A DNA stretch of 64,000 bases from Novipirellula herctigrandis (GTDB taxonomy: Bacteria; Planctomycetota; Planctomycetia; Pirellulales; Pirellulaceae): the NCBI GenBank assembly GCA_007859835.1, contig SJPJ01000001.1, positions 5,321,246 through 5,385,245 of the forward strand. The letters are read 5' to 3'. Positions 1-12,575 of the stretch are shown here, piece by piece. Each line of letters begins with the position of its first letter. The first letter of the stretch is position 1. Both the position numbers and the translations under genes were made by a program. Under the pieces are notes generated by a model. That model ran no database searches. It had not been told where the DNA came from and was given only the letters and a program-made list of their open reading frames with translations.

Positions 1-1
1 A

Positions 2-3000
2 GTTGAACTCACGGCAACACTCAACCCCGAGTTGATGACGCTATCGGTTAACGATACCGAATCGCTATCGCGTCCTTCACCCGGGTTGATTCCGGTCCAG
101 CCGATGGATGGTATGAACATTGGTTTCGATGATCGATCTGCCGCAGGTGACTACAATGCGCCAAATCCGTTCAATGGAAAGGTGCTTCTTCACAAGGTGG
201 TCGTCGTGCCGCCAACTGCGGTTGGTATGCCCAACCGAGAGTCGGCTAACAATGGCACTCCTGTGAGTGGCAAAAAGAAGCCAAAGTCAATACCCCGTTC
301 AAAGTCTCTTGATAAGCCGTTCTCGTCGGAATTGATCACAAAGTGGGGCGAATCGGTCACGTCCCAAAACGCTTGGACGGAGTATCCGCGTCCCCAACTG
401 CAACGCAAGAATTGGTTGAATCTCAACGGCAAGTGGGATTACGCCATCACTTCAATTGATCAAGAAGAGCATCCTACCCAATGGGCGGGCCAAATCCTTG
501 TGCCCTATTGTTTGGAGTCCAAACTTGGCGGGGTTGAGCGATCACTCGATGAAAAAGAAACGCTTTGGTACCACCGTCGATTTGATGTTGAGCAAACTGG
601 CGACGAGCGACAGTTGTTGAATTTTGAAGCGGTCGACTATCGCTGTGAAGTCTTTGTCAACGCTAAGTCCGTTGGTACGCATCAAGGAGGAAACAACCCT
701 TTCTCGTTCGACATTACTGATTCGGTAAAAGTGGGCGAAAATGAGTTGGTTGTGCGTGTCGAAGATGCGACGGAGGCGTTTCAGTTGCGCGGCAAACAAA
801 CACTCGAACCTCGAGGTATTTGGTACACGCAGGTTTCGGGTATCTGGCAAACCGTGTGGTTGGAACAAGTTTCAAACAGTTACATCCAAGACTTGTTTAT
901 TACAACCGATGCGAGTGCCGGAACGATCCGTGTGCAACCTGTCATCGAAGGAAACGGATCGATCCGAGTGGTTGTGAAAGACGACGAACAAGTGGTTGCG
1001 AAAGTGACGGCTTCCGACACCGTTGAATTGAAAATCCCCAACGCGAAATTGTGGTCGCCAAGTTCCCCTCATCTGTACAAGATCGAAGTGACATTGATCG
1101 ATCAACAGGGGAAGGCAGTCGATGTGGTAGAGTCGTACACCGGAATTAGGACGGTGGGTAAAATCCAAGATGCCGACGGCCATTGGCGATTTACGCTCAA
1201 CGGTGAAGTGTTGTTTCACTTTGGACCGCTCGATCAAGGTTGGTGGCCTGATGGTCTTTTGACTCCGCCATCGGATGAAGCAATGCTGTTTGATATCGAG
1301 TGGCTCAAGGAAGCGGGTTTCAACATGATCCGCAAGCACATCAAAGTCGAGCCACGTCGCTACTATTACCACTGTGATCGACTAGGCATGATGGTTTGGC
1401 AGGATCAAGTCAGTGGTGGCCCGAAGCCAAAGTGGACGCGGTTAGTGGAAAATCCGGTCGATGCTGATTGGCCCGACGCTGAGCATCAACAATTCATGGA
1501 CGAGTTCGAAGCGATGATCAGCACGCTCAAAAATTATCCTTCGATCGTGGTGTGGACTCCCTTCAATGAAGCTTGGGGACAACATCGCACGATCGAAGTC
1601 GGCAAATGGACGAGCAAACGCGACCCTTCGCGGCTTGTGAATGTCGCCAGCGGTGGGAATTTTTGGCCGATCGGCGATATCGTGGACGCCCATAAATATC
1701 CCGACCCCGGCTTTCCGTTCGACCAAGATAGTAATGGCCGCTTTGACGACTACATCAAAGTGGTCGGTGAGTTTGGCGGTCACGGTTACCCGGTGAAAGG
1801 TCACTTATGGGATTCAGACCGAAGGAATTGGGGTTATGGCGGATTGCCAAAAGATGAAGCTGAATACAAATCGCGATATGTGAAATCGATTGAGCTATTG
1901 GATACACTTCGTTCGCAAGGGATCGCCGCAGGTGTCTACACACAAACGACTGATGTCGAGGGCGAGATCAATGGGTTGATGACCTACGATCGTAAAGTGA
2001 TCAAGATACCGGCCGACCAATTGGCCCAGTTGCACGCGAAGCTTTACGGTTCAATCGAGACGAAAAAAGCTGACGAGTTTCCAAAATCAGCGTTCATCGA
2101 ACAGTCTACCGATCGCAAGCCCGTCCCCGTCATGGATCCCGAGGCGATCCGTGCCGGTCTGGATTCGCACGACCGCGCACTCTATATCAAATCAGGTTGG
2201 ATTCGTGACCCGTACATCACTCTTGGCCCGGACGATTACTACTATCTTACCGGCACCCAGCCCATCGAAAATGATCCGCGTGAAGCATTAAACCCATACA
2301 ACATCGGTCTTGGTGGCGAGAGTATTGTCGGCGATCAAGTCCGTGTCTATCGAAGTAAAGATTTGATCGACTGGGAATCACTTGGACCGATCTTTACGGT
2401 CGACGACACCCACAAAGCCGCGAATCAGAATAAGAAGATGAAATCGCGATTGATTTGGGCACCCGAAATACATTGGATGGGTGATCGTTGGGCGCTTGTG
2501 CATTGTCCGAAGTCGCACTCCAGTTTGGCCGTTTCCGCCGGTAAGGAGCTATCGGGGCCGTGGACACATCCCATGGATGGAGGCATGGGGCCGCGACATG
2601 ATCCATCGCTATTTACTGATGATGATGGAGCGGTTTACATGTTGTGGCAGAACACGTTGATCGCGCCGCTCAGTGAAGACTTGACACAGTACACGGCCGA
2701 GCCAATCCGGATTGATCCGTCTGGAACTCGTCCTGCTCCAGATGGAAAACCGATCAGCCGGATTGGGCACGAAGGCGCAACGATGATGAAAGTCGGTGGC
2801 AAGTACGTCCATCTAGGAACGGCGTGGTCGACCGACCAGGGACGAAAGGGCTCTTACAATTTGTACTACTGCGTTGCGGACAAGATTACCGGGCCTTATG
2901 GACCGCGGAAATTTGCCGGTCGCTTTCTTGGTCACGGCACGCCCTTCAAAGATAAGAACGGTAAGTGGTGGTGTACGGCATTTTTCAATGCGAACGTGCC

Positions 3001-3205
3001 ACCACTAGCCCGTGACGGGATTGAGGCCCGGGATCTCGGTAACAATGCTCAAACGATCAACGAACAAGGAGTGACGATCGTCCCGCTTGATGTGCAAGTA
3101 CTCAAAGATGGTGAAATCTACATCCGAGCCAAAGATCCCGCATACAAGAACCCAGGGCCTGATGAAGCGCAGACGTTTGAAGAGCTTGATAATCCCGCGT
3201 CCTAG
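2..3205 (+). CDS. Sulfatase-tail / GH2 / GH43 multidomain glycosidase, 5' partial
   Basis: The frame is open to the left edge, so the gene begins outside the window and no signal peptide can be seen. The first ~70 residues match the C-terminal tail of planctomycete sulfatases (GLIPVQPMDGMNIG, then DYNAPNPFNGKV). A Lys/Ser/Pro-rich linker follows. Next comes a GH2 enzyme: sugar-binding jelly roll (LNGKWDY, FNAKS-type strands), immunoglobulin-like domain, and a TIM barrel with acid/base Glu in TPFNEAWG (codon at 1568) and nucleophile Glu in VVGEFGG (codon at 1769). The last third (from about nt 2170) is a GH43-type five-bladed propeller with IRDPYITLG, IWAPEIHW and GHEGATMM motifs. It probably acts on a sulfated heteropolysaccharide in the periplasm or outside the cell; substrate unknown. 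The gene stops 159 bp before a second GH2 gene on the same strand. The GH2 and GH43 calls are firm. The sulfatase tail is an inference from about 70 residues and could be an isolated LamG-like tail. Confidence 0.85.
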   Translation, partial: VELTATLNPELMTLSVNDTESLSRPSPGLIPVQPMDGMNIGFDDRSAAGDYNAPNPFNGKVLLHKVVVVPPTAVGMPNRESANNGTPVSGKKKPKSIPRSKSLDKPFSSELITKWGESVTSQNAWTEYPRPQLQRKNWLNLNGKWDYAITSIDQEEHPTQWAGQILVPYCLESKLGGVERSLDEKETLWYHRRFDVEQTGDERQLLNFEAVDYRCEVFVNAKSVGTHQGGNNPFSFDITDSVKVGENELVVRVEDATEAFQLRGKQTLEPRGIWYTQVSGIWQTVWLEQVSNSYIQDLFITTDASAGTIRVQPVIEGNGSIRVVVKDDEQVVAKVTASDTVELKIPNAKLWSPSSPHLYKIEVTLIDQQGKAVDVVESYTGIRTVGKIQDADGHWRFTLNGEVLFHFGPLDQGWWPDGLLTPPSDEAMLFDIEWLKEAGFNMIRKHIKVEPRRYYYHCDRLGMMVWQDQVSGGPKPKWTRLVENPVDADWPDAEHQQFMDEFEAMISTLKNYPSIVVWTPFNEAWGQHRTIEVGKWTSKRDPSRLVNVASGGNFWPIGDIVDAHKYPDPGFPFDQDSNGRFDDYIKVVGEFGGHGYPVKGHLWDSDRRNWGYGGLPKDEAEYKSRYVKSIELLDTLRSQGIAAGVYTQTTDVEGEINGLMTYDRKVIKIPADQLAQLHAKLYGSIETKKADEFPKSAFIEQSTDRKPVPVMDPEAIRAGLDSHDRALYIKSGWIRDPYITLGPDDYYYLTGTQPIENDPREALNPYNIGLGGESIVGDQVRVYRSKDLIDWESLGPIFTVDDTHKAANQNKKMKSRLIWAPEIHWMGDRWALVHCPKSHSSLAVSAGKELSGPWTHPMDGGMGPRHDPSLFTDDDGAVYMLWQNTLIAPLSEDLTQYTAEPIRIDPSGTRPAPDGKPISRIGHEGATMMKVGGKYVHLGTAWSTDQGRKGSYNLYYCVADKITGPYGPRKFAGRFLGHGTPFKDKNGKWWCTAFFNANVPPLARDGIEARDLGNNAQTINEQGVTIVPLDVQVLKDGEIYIRAKDPAYKNPGPDEAQTFEELDNPAS

Positions 3206-3325
3206 CGTCGAAACGGGATTGGGACTGAAATTTGCTCGCAATACCACTGGTGAATTCAAAGCAGTGCCTTTGCCGTTTTGACTCGTCTTTCAGCTACGAC
3301 TATGATCTTGACTTCACAGTCCTGA

Positions 3326-6550
<3,225 letters not shown>

Positions 6551-6597
6551 GGTATTTTTGTCAGGCCAAAAACATGATCTCCCACAACCTGCTGGCG

Positions 6598-8793
6598 TCA
6601 ATCATCGGGAACCACTTCGATTACCACTGCTGGCAGGAACACGGCTGGTAATTCCTGCAGGTCGCGATCGTCACGCACGAAGGTCTTCAATTGGTACTTG
6701 GGAGCAATCTGTTGCAACAATTCAATTCCTTCCGTGCTGCCGTAGGCCAATAACGCCTTGCCGCCGGGATTCAAATGCTGTCTCAGTCCCTTTAGCAATG
6801 AGTCCAACAACTGAAAGTTGGGATCGTACAGAGCATGTTCGCTTGGTTCCTTGGGGACCGCATCCTCCCATGGTGGATTCGAAACGATCAAATCAAACCG
6901 TTCGTCCGCACCGATGACCGAGAAGGCGCTTGGCGCGTTTGTCGGAACGAGTCTGACCTCAAGGGCTTTGCTCATGCCAAACTGGGCTGCATTGAAGCGA
7001 GCATTGGCCACCGCCGCGGGATTGATGTCGGTGGCTACTGCCGAATCCGCCCCAGCATCCAAACAAAACAGCGTCAACCAACCTGTGCCCGTGCCAATTT
7101 CGAGTACTCGCTTGGATCCTCCGTTCAACTCATCCCGCAACATGGGACGCAAAGTGTCGGTATCTTGCGCGTCCCAGAATACCGAGTCGAATTGGGCGAT
7201 CCGCCGAGGGACATCGGCATGCGTATGCCATCTTTTCAGAGCAGGCCGAGTCTGTGAAGCGGAAGCGTTATCACCGGGTTGTAATGCTTCCTGGTTCAAG
7301 TTGGACGTCGGCACTCGTTGTTTTTTCGCCCGACCTTGGGACCATCTTCGCAAACCTTCGAGCCGTTGCTTGCCTTTTTCGAAGTACACGAGGTCGAGTG
7401 AGTTCAAGTGCAGTTTGTAGAGTTTGTCGCGTTGCTTTTCCCATCCCGGGCGAGGTGTTACCACGTTTTGCTCCACGAGCTTGTCCGTGATGTCGCCAGC
7501 TAGGATTTGATGACCGACAATGGTCGGATGCACATGATCCAAAAAAAGGTTGTCACCTGGAATCCCGCCTTTGCTCAATTCCGAAAAACGTTGTCGAGCC
7601 TCTAACAAGGGACAGCGGGAATCGTTGGCGGAGGCACGAATGATTTGGTTCATCGGTTTCAAAATTCGCAGCGGACAAATGTCTTCATCATTGGCCGCCT
7701 GCAAGTGAATTTTCGCCTCAGCAAATCGTTGCTCCTGATGAAGTAGCATACCAAGCTGATAATGTAATCCTGCATTTTGGTTGTTGACGGCGACGGCTTG
7801 GTCTAGCAGGTTTATGCTCTTGGTTCGGTCAGTCTGGATCATTGCAATGGCGTCGTTGACGAGCCTGTGGCACTGAGCCAACTCTTCCGCCGAAAGTCCT
7901 GCGGTGTCAGCCACTTTGAACGGAGGACATCCTTGCATGTTGACCGGCGGATCAACAAGCACCATTGGCACTTTGGCAGCAGCAGCCAAGCGAGTCATGC
8001 GGCGAAGATTGAACTCGAAGTGGTTGATAATCGATCGCTTCCACTCTGGATCTCGGTGGTAGTCCTCTAGACCTCCGCGATAATCAAGTAAGGCATCGAC
8101 TTCCGTTGAGAGTACGTCCTTTTCAGCTGGCTGGTGGCTCGATGGAGCGTTGTTGGACACCAGTTGATGCAAGAAATTGATACTGCGGAGTTGAGCTAAA
8201 CCCCCGTAAGCATGAGCGATCCACTCCGGTTGTTGCTTGTATGCCGAATAGGATCGATCCTCCAAAAATTCATTGTGTCCGGTATAGAGAATGACCAGGT
8301 CCGGTTCGTACCGGAGCATTTCCTCAAGCACGGGAACGAGTCGATAGCTGGCATAGGACACGCCGCCGCAGTTGATCACCTCCCATTGCTGATCGGGATC
8401 GGCCGCTCGCAACGAAAGTTCCAACCAGGTGCTGAAGGAAGTCTCTATTGCATACGGTCGACCTTGTACCGTGGAACCACCCAAGCACACAATTCGGAAT
8501 TCATTCGCTGGCTTGGGATTCGCAAACGACTCTGGTCGAAAATACTCAAGTCGATCCGGCGCAGTCACGAGGCGACGGGCATCGTCAGAGGGCACAAAAA
8601 GCGGACGCTCGCTTTGGAAACCCACGAACGGGTCACTCAATGGAACTGCGGGGTCCCAACCAATGGCTCGCAGTGACACCTCCAAGAAAAGGGCTGGCAT
8701 TAAACCGATTAGCACCGCCAGCAATCGGAACAGCCAGCATTTTTGGCGCGGTGTCCATCGCTTGGCACCTAGAGCGGGAGCATTCATACGCAT
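6598..8793 (-). CDS. SGNH/GDSL hydrolase fused to a class I SAM methyltransferase
   Basis: A 731-residue protein. Residues ~20-40 form one membrane segment. Residues ~95-440 are an SGNH hydrolase: Ser107 in LGGSTVQG (block I), NCGGVSYAS (block II), GHNE at 172-175 (block III) and Asp419-x-x-His422 in LDHVHPT (block V). A TPR-like helical insert (about 320-370) lies inside it. Residues ~535-731 are a small-molecule-type methyltransferase: LEIGTGTGW at 564-572 binds SAM and NPPW at 639-642 is the N6/HemK/RsmC-type catalytic loop. Both active sites look intact. Putting them in one chain is odd, because SGNH domains behind an N-terminal anchor normally face the periplasm while SAM is cytoplasmic. 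The gene converges on the LacZ-like gene with a 47 bp gap and is divergent from a carbamoyltransferase remnant. The substrate is unknown; acyl or acetyl removal from a glycan is one possibility. Confidence 0.82.
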   Translation of the reverse strand: MRMNAPALGAKRWTPRQKCWLFRLLAVLIGLMPALFLEVSLRAIGWDPAVPLSDPFVGFQSERPLFVPSDDARRLVTAPDRLEYFRPESFANPKPANEFRIVCLGGSTVQGRPYAIETSFSTWLELSLRAADPDQQWEVINCGGVSYASYRLVPVLEEMLRYEPDLVILYTGHNEFLEDRSYSAYKQQPEWIAHAYGGLAQLRSINFLHQLVSNNAPSSHQPAEKDVLSTEVDALLDYRGGLEDYHRDPEWKRSIINHFEFNLRRMTRLAAAAKVPMVLVDPPVNMQGCPPFKVADTAGLSAEELAQCHRLVNDAIAMIQTDRTKSINLLDQAVAVNNQNAGLHYQLGMLLHQEQRFAEAKIHLQAANDEDICPLRILKPMNQIIRASANDSRCPLLEARQRFSELSKGGIPGDNLFLDHVHPTIVGHQILAGDITDKLVEQNVVTPRPGWEKQRDKLYKLHLNSLDLVYFEKGKQRLEGLRRWSQGRAKKQRVPTSNLNQEALQPGDNASASQTRPALKRWHTHADVPRRIAQFDSVFWDAQDTDTLRPMLRDELNGGSKRVLEIGTGTGWLTLFCLDAGADSAVATDINPAAVANARFNAAQFGMSKALEVRLVPTNAPSAFSVIGADERFDLIVSNPPWEDAVPKEPSEHALYDPNFQLLDSLLKGLRQHLNPGGKALLAYGSTEGIELLQQIAPKYQLKTFVRDDRDLQELPAVFLPAVVIEVVPDD

Positions 8794-8834
8794 GCCAATT
8801 TGCCTGTGATTTACTTGCGGTGTAGGCAGCGAGC

Positions 8835-9035
8835 TTGCTACGCCTGAACCGCCGAAAGTTCGGTTTCCTATTCATCGACTTCATTGACGCCAAAACTTTC
8901 AAGACTGCCATTTTAGGTCTCTCTGCATTCTATCACGATTCGGCGGCGGCATTAATTGTCGATGGTGAAATTATGGTGGCGGCAGTCGAACAATGCTTCG
9001 CACGGAAGAAACGCGATGCCCTTTTTTTGGAGTAG
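8835..9035 (+). pseudogene. Remnant of a NodU/CmcH-type carbamoyltransferase (N-terminal ~45 residues)
   Basis: From about 8908 the frame reads ILGLSAFYHDSAAALIVDGE followed by a degenerate EE-R-F-x-R-x-K block (here VEQCFARKK) and a stop at 9033-9035. This is the unmistakable N-terminus of the roughly 600-residue carbamoyltransferase family, including the His-Asp of YHDSAA. Nothing of the remaining ~550 residues follows in any frame before the next gene. The residues before the match (from 8835) look like noise. It is most likely a truncated, non-functional relic. It lies 115 bp from the start of the divergent SGNH-methyltransferase gene. Carbamoyltransferases often cluster with SGNH hydrolases, so it may mark a decayed version of such a locus. 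Confidence 0.75.
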
Positions 9036-9241
9036 GCTGAAATTTATTAGATCCAACAGAAGCTGTTGCGGCCTGAGTAACTAGACTTTTCAAAAACGGA
9101 TACTGTTGATTGACGCTATAGCGTGGGGTCTTTCTCTGCACTAAAATCTGTCAAGTGAGAGTTTTCGAACTGCATCAATGTCGAGTGATTCGTAAATCGA
9201 GTGCGATTCAAAGTGCGGCGATGCGGTGAAAGAATAGGCTT

Positions 9242-10177
9242 ATGGCGGTGTCGATGAGTGAGGAAGGTAGCCAAACGATTTTTCATCAAGCATTGAAAGC
9301 AGCTGTCTTGCTGGGGGTCCCGATCCGGCTTGGGCATGCTCACGATCCATCGTTGCCCAGCGGAAATGCAACGGCGGCGAAGCTCGCTGAACTGCAGAAC
9401 GTTGTCCCATCCACAGCGAGTATTCGAAGCAAATTGCCGTCTCAGTACGCTGCCGCACTCGCCGCATTTGACTCCACCGCTTCAATGCCGATCGTACTCA
9501 AAGGACTGAGCATCCATGGGTACTGCCACCGGCAACTCGCCCAATTGCTTCGCTCATCGGCAACCTACTTGCTCATCCTCTTCTCGCTGGGCTCGTTTGG
9601 TTTGTGTTTTTTTCGCGATCTGGTCACACCTAGCTTTGTGAAGATGCGACAAGATTTAGAGCTACCACCCGCTATGATTGTCGATACAGCTTCCGAGACA
9701 ACGCATTGGTTGACTTTCCTGCTTGTATTGATGCTCGTCGCGATCGTGGTGACCGCAGCAGTGCGTTTTCTTGGAGGAACGTATTGGCTTGCTTTTTGGG
9801 TTGGGGGCCGCCGCTTCCGAAACCTCCTACTGGCCGCAACTGCGGCTGAAGTTTCGCGTGCAATGCTTCTCAAGGGCGTAACGCTCAGGGACTCTGTTTC
9901 GATTGCGTTGGACCTCGTCGACGCAAACACCAAGCAACGAACAATGATTCAATCTTCAACCGTTGGGCTTTCCGAGCAATCGGCAGTTGGGAGTCTGGGG
10001 GCGATTGCCGATAATTTTCAGTCAGCGGCGGATGACCGTCTTGTCGTTATGAAAGTTGCTCTTCCTATGATTCTTGTCTTTTGCTTGGGAGGCGCGGCAG
10101 TGCTAGCGTATTGTCTTGCGTTGTTCATGCCACTGGTCATGATGATTCGAGACTTAGCGGTGCCAACGAGTTTGTAA
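9242..10177 (+). CDS. GspF-like inner membrane protein, divergent (first of three)
   Basis: A 311-residue membrane protein with hydrophobic segments at about 105-125, 155-185 and 275-300. The stretch VTPSFVKMRQDLELPP, located just before a membrane segment, is a diverged form of the GspF/PilC signature VVPxFxxMFxxFGxxLP seen clearly in the two genes that follow. The N-terminal ~100 residues are not recognisable. The stop codon is followed immediately by the ATG of the next gene (TAAATG), so it is the first gene of the seven-gene pseudopilus operon. A second ATG lies 12 bp downstream and neither has a convincing ribosome binding site. The likely role is platform protein of a type II secretion or type IV pilus-like assembly. 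Function is inferred mainly from context. Confidence 0.6.
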   Translation: MAVSMSEEGSQTIFHQALKAAVLLGVPIRLGHAHDPSLPSGNATAAKLAELQNVVPSTASIRSKLPSQYAAALAAFDSTASMPIVLKGLSIHGYCHRQLAQLLRSSATYLLILFSLGSFGLCFFRDLVTPSFVKMRQDLELPPAMIVDTASETTHWLTFLLVLMLVAIVVTAAVRFLGGTYWLAFWVGGRRFRNLLLAATAAEVSRAMLLKGVTLRDSVSIALDLVDANTKQRTMIQSSTVGLSEQSAVGSLGAIADNFQSAADDRLVVMKVALPMILVFCLGGAAVLAYCLALFMPLVMMIRDLAVPTSL

Positions 10178-11152
10178 ATGAATCCAATTCCCCTTTCCCA
10201 AGTAGAGGCCTCCATCGAGCTTGTGCTGCGTGATCGAGAACGGATTTCTACGGTGATCGAGTCGATATCGGTGGATTTTTCGGGGGCGTCACGACGGAAT
10301 CTGCGACGATTGAGCAGGCGATTTAGACGCCCCATTTCAGCAGCGGAGGTACTCCTCGATTCGGATGCATTGACGGTGTGTCTAACGTTATCGCAGGTGC
10401 TCAGCGGACATTCCGTGACGCCTGAGTTGATCGAACAAGGAGTCCGCCAAAGTATTTCCCGGATGAATATGCATTCGCTGCGTGGCCGACGGTTGGTCCG
10501 ATTGCTGCTTTATCCTTCAGTTTTGATGTTGATGAGCATCACCGTTTTCATCGTGTTCTGCATCTACTTAGTCCCTCAATTTGATCAAATATTCCAAGAG
10601 TTTGGACTGACAACGGATGGACCAACGCAGCGGATCATTGGGATTTCACGATGGGTTCGGCAAGAAGGAGTCCGCACGCTTCTCTTGCTAGCCGTCGCAG
10701 CGATAGTGGGGCTTGGGGTTACCCGGTACTACCAACGCCAGGGCCGGTTGCCTGATTGGATGGATTTCGTCGTTCGTCGATTGCGGATGTCGGGGCACAC
10801 TTGGGCAAACTGGGCTTGGCATGTTGCCTTTCTGCTCGAAGCGGGGCTGTCGCAAGTCGATGCAAAAAAAATCGCGGGCCAATCCAATGTGGGCATCGCG
10901 TTATCCAATGAAGGGCCACCGAAAGTCACTTACCCGTTTATGTATGAAGCGATCAACCAGATAGACCGCGAAAATCAGATCGTCTTTTTGCGAGAGGCTG
11001 CCGTGTTGTATTGGGAACGCGCTTCGAATAAGGAACGATGGTGGTTAACTTGGTTGCCGCTGATCACGACGGGCATGGTCGGAATGGGAATCGCCATCGT
11101 ATTGAAAGCCATCTTCGGTCCGCTAATTCAGCTCATTTCGGGATTGTCATGA
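10178..11152 (+). CDS. GspF/PilC-family platform protein (second of three)
   Basis: A 324-residue protein with three strong membrane segments (around 110-130, 165-185 and 295-320). It carries the T2SSF signature: a Tyr-Pro before the first membrane helix (LLLYPSVLML), then LVPQFDQIFQEFGL. A typical GspF is about 400 residues with two copies of this domain. This protein has one recognisable copy plus a degenerate N-terminal part. It begins at the base after the stop of the previous gene, and its TGA overlaps the ATG of the next gene (ATGA), implying translational coupling. Expected location is the cytoplasmic membrane, where it would contact the assembly ATPase and the pseudopilins. Confidence 0.8.
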   Translation: MNPIPLSQVEASIELVLRDRERISTVIESISVDFSGASRRNLRRLSRRFRRPISAAEVLLDSDALTVCLTLSQVLSGHSVTPELIEQGVRQSISRMNMHSLRGRRLVRLLLYPSVLMLMSITVFIVFCIYLVPQFDQIFQEFGLTTDGPTQRIIGISRWVRQEGVRTLLLLAVAAIVGLGVTRYYQRQGRLPDWMDFVVRRLRMSGHTWANWAWHVAFLLEAGLSQVDAKKIAGQSNVGIALSNEGPPKVTYPFMYEAINQIDRENQIVFLREAAVLYWERASNKERWWLTWLPLITTGMVGMGIAIVLKAIFGPLIQLISGLS

Positions 11153-12183
11153 GAGCCTCGCCAATCATCTCGTTACCGGAAAGATCGCTGTTGCGAGTGC
11201 TGGCTCGCTGTTACCGTCGCAATATCGACCCTGCGCCGCTGGTCGCCGCGTTGGCCAAAGAATTTTCAGGAGCGTACGGCTATCGGATTTCGCTATTGTC
11301 AAATCGGATAGCAGAAGGGGTGCCCGTTGTTGATGCGATCCATGGGCTTCCCGGTATCGTTTCGCCATCGGTCGATGCGATACTCATGTTTGCGAATCAA
11401 TCAGGAACGCTATCGGAAGCTTACCAGTCGTTGTTGGATCAGGATCATGGGTGCAAGGAGGAGGTGGGAGTTGATGGCGAAAGCCCGACCCAAATGATGC
11501 TTCGCGTCTTAGCAAGTTTTTTCTTTGCGTTGATGGTGATTACCTTTCTACTCCTATTCATCATGCCTACATTTGAAAAGATGTTTGACGAGTTCGGGCT
11601 TGTTCTCCCTGCGCCCACTGTCTTGCTCATCGCTGTCGCAGCGCACCTGTCGCCATACATCGGGTTAGCAATCTTGGGTGTTGTCTTACTGTTATTGATT
11701 CGTTCGCCTGTGCTCGCCAGTTCGCTTTGGAATACATGGAGTTTGATGTCGCTGGGGAAAAAAACAGCTTCGCCACCGGTGCAGGTTCGTTCGCTGCTAG
11801 CAAGTACGATTGAATCGGGACAGTCGATTGAGACCATCGTCTGCTCACTATCCCATGTACATAGGCATGGCAATACGGGCAAGCGGCTTTCGCGAGCCGT
11901 AAGTCGAATCGAACAAGGCGCTGATGGATGGACTGCACTTGCAAAATCAAAGGTTCTGTGCTCCCGTGAAGCGAGGGCACTTGCGCTCACTCAATCGCCG
12001 GACACTCAGGCCTGGCTTCTTGATTGGTCTGCAAGCAAGCGGCAATCTCGCCGTGACCGTCAAAGGTTTGCCTGGACGGAAACGCTGTCACTGCTTCTTA
12101 CGTTGACTTTGGCGATCGTCGTCGGATGGACGGCCATAGCAGTCTTCTTGCCACTTTGTGACTTGATTTGGGGGCTGTCATGA
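11149..12183 (+). CDS. GspF/PilC-family platform protein (third of three)
   Basis: I start the protein at ATG 11149 (MRASPIIS) rather than at 11038, because this ATG forms an ATGA overlap with the upstream stop and the extra 37 residues of the longer frame are not GspF-like. The 344-residue product has the clearest GspF signature of the three: IMPTFEKMFDEFGLVLPAPT just after the first membrane helix. It also has an upstream soluble helical domain (SLLSNRIAEGVPVVDAI, typical of the GspF N-domain) and a final C-terminal membrane helix. The stop TGA overlaps the ATG of the first pseudopilin gene. Confidence 0.85.
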   Translation: MRASPIISLPERSLLRVLARCYRRNIDPAPLVAALAKEFSGAYGYRISLLSNRIAEGVPVVDAIHGLPGIVSPSVDAILMFANQSGTLSEAYQSLLDQDHGCKEEVGVDGESPTQMMLRVLASFFFALMVITFLLLFIMPTFEKMFDEFGLVLPAPTVLLIAVAAHLSPYIGLAILGVVLLLLIRSPVLASSLWNTWSLMSLGKKTASPPVQVRSLLASTIESGQSIETIVCSLSHVHRHGNTGKRLSRAVSRIEQGADGWTALAKSKVLCSREARALALTQSPDTQAWLLDWSASKRQSRRDRQRFAWTETLSLLLTLTLAIVVGWTAIAVFLPLCDLIWGLS

Positions 12184-12575
12184 ATCGGTTAACACGCTGT
12201 CGCCGAACTGCGACAACAATGATTGAAGTCGTAATTGCAGCAGGTCTACTCATCACGGTGATGAGTTTTGTCACCACACTGATGTATCGTGTCGATTTGG
12301 TTTGGAAAGATGTTGCCCATCAACGTGCCGCGATGAATGAACTCTCCAATCAACTTGACCGATTAAGTCTTATGCCCGCTGAGCAAATTCAATCTGAATT
12401 GCAAAAGTTCGAGCCTTCAGCAGAAGCTAAGTTGTCTTTGTTCAATCCAAAAGTGTCAGGTGAGTTGACGCAAGACGAACTAGGAAGCCGTTTGACCTTG
12501 CGATTGTCGTGGTCGCAATTACACCCTTCCAAGCCAATAGAGATGGCAACGTGGATTGCGGAGACCGCACCATGA
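12180..12575 (+). CDS. Minor pseudopilin (GspI/PilV-like)
   Basis: A 131-residue protein starting at ATG 12180, which overlaps the TGA of the last GspF gene. A basic leader (NRLTRCRR) precedes a type IV prepilin segment TTMIEVVIAAGLLITVMSF. The conserved Glu at +5 is present, but the usual Gly before Phe/Met is replaced by Thr, so processing by prepilin peptidase is less certain than for its neighbour. After the hydrophobic helix come an amphipathic helix and a short globular part without Cys. Size and position suggest the I/V-type minor pseudopilin. Confidence 0.75.
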   Translation: MNRLTRCRRTATTMIEVVIAAGLLITVMSFVTTLMYRVDLVWKDVAHQRAAMNELSNQLDRLSLMPAEQIQSELQKFEPSAEAKLSLFNPKVSGELTQDELGSRLTLRLSWSQLHPSKPIEMATWIAETAP

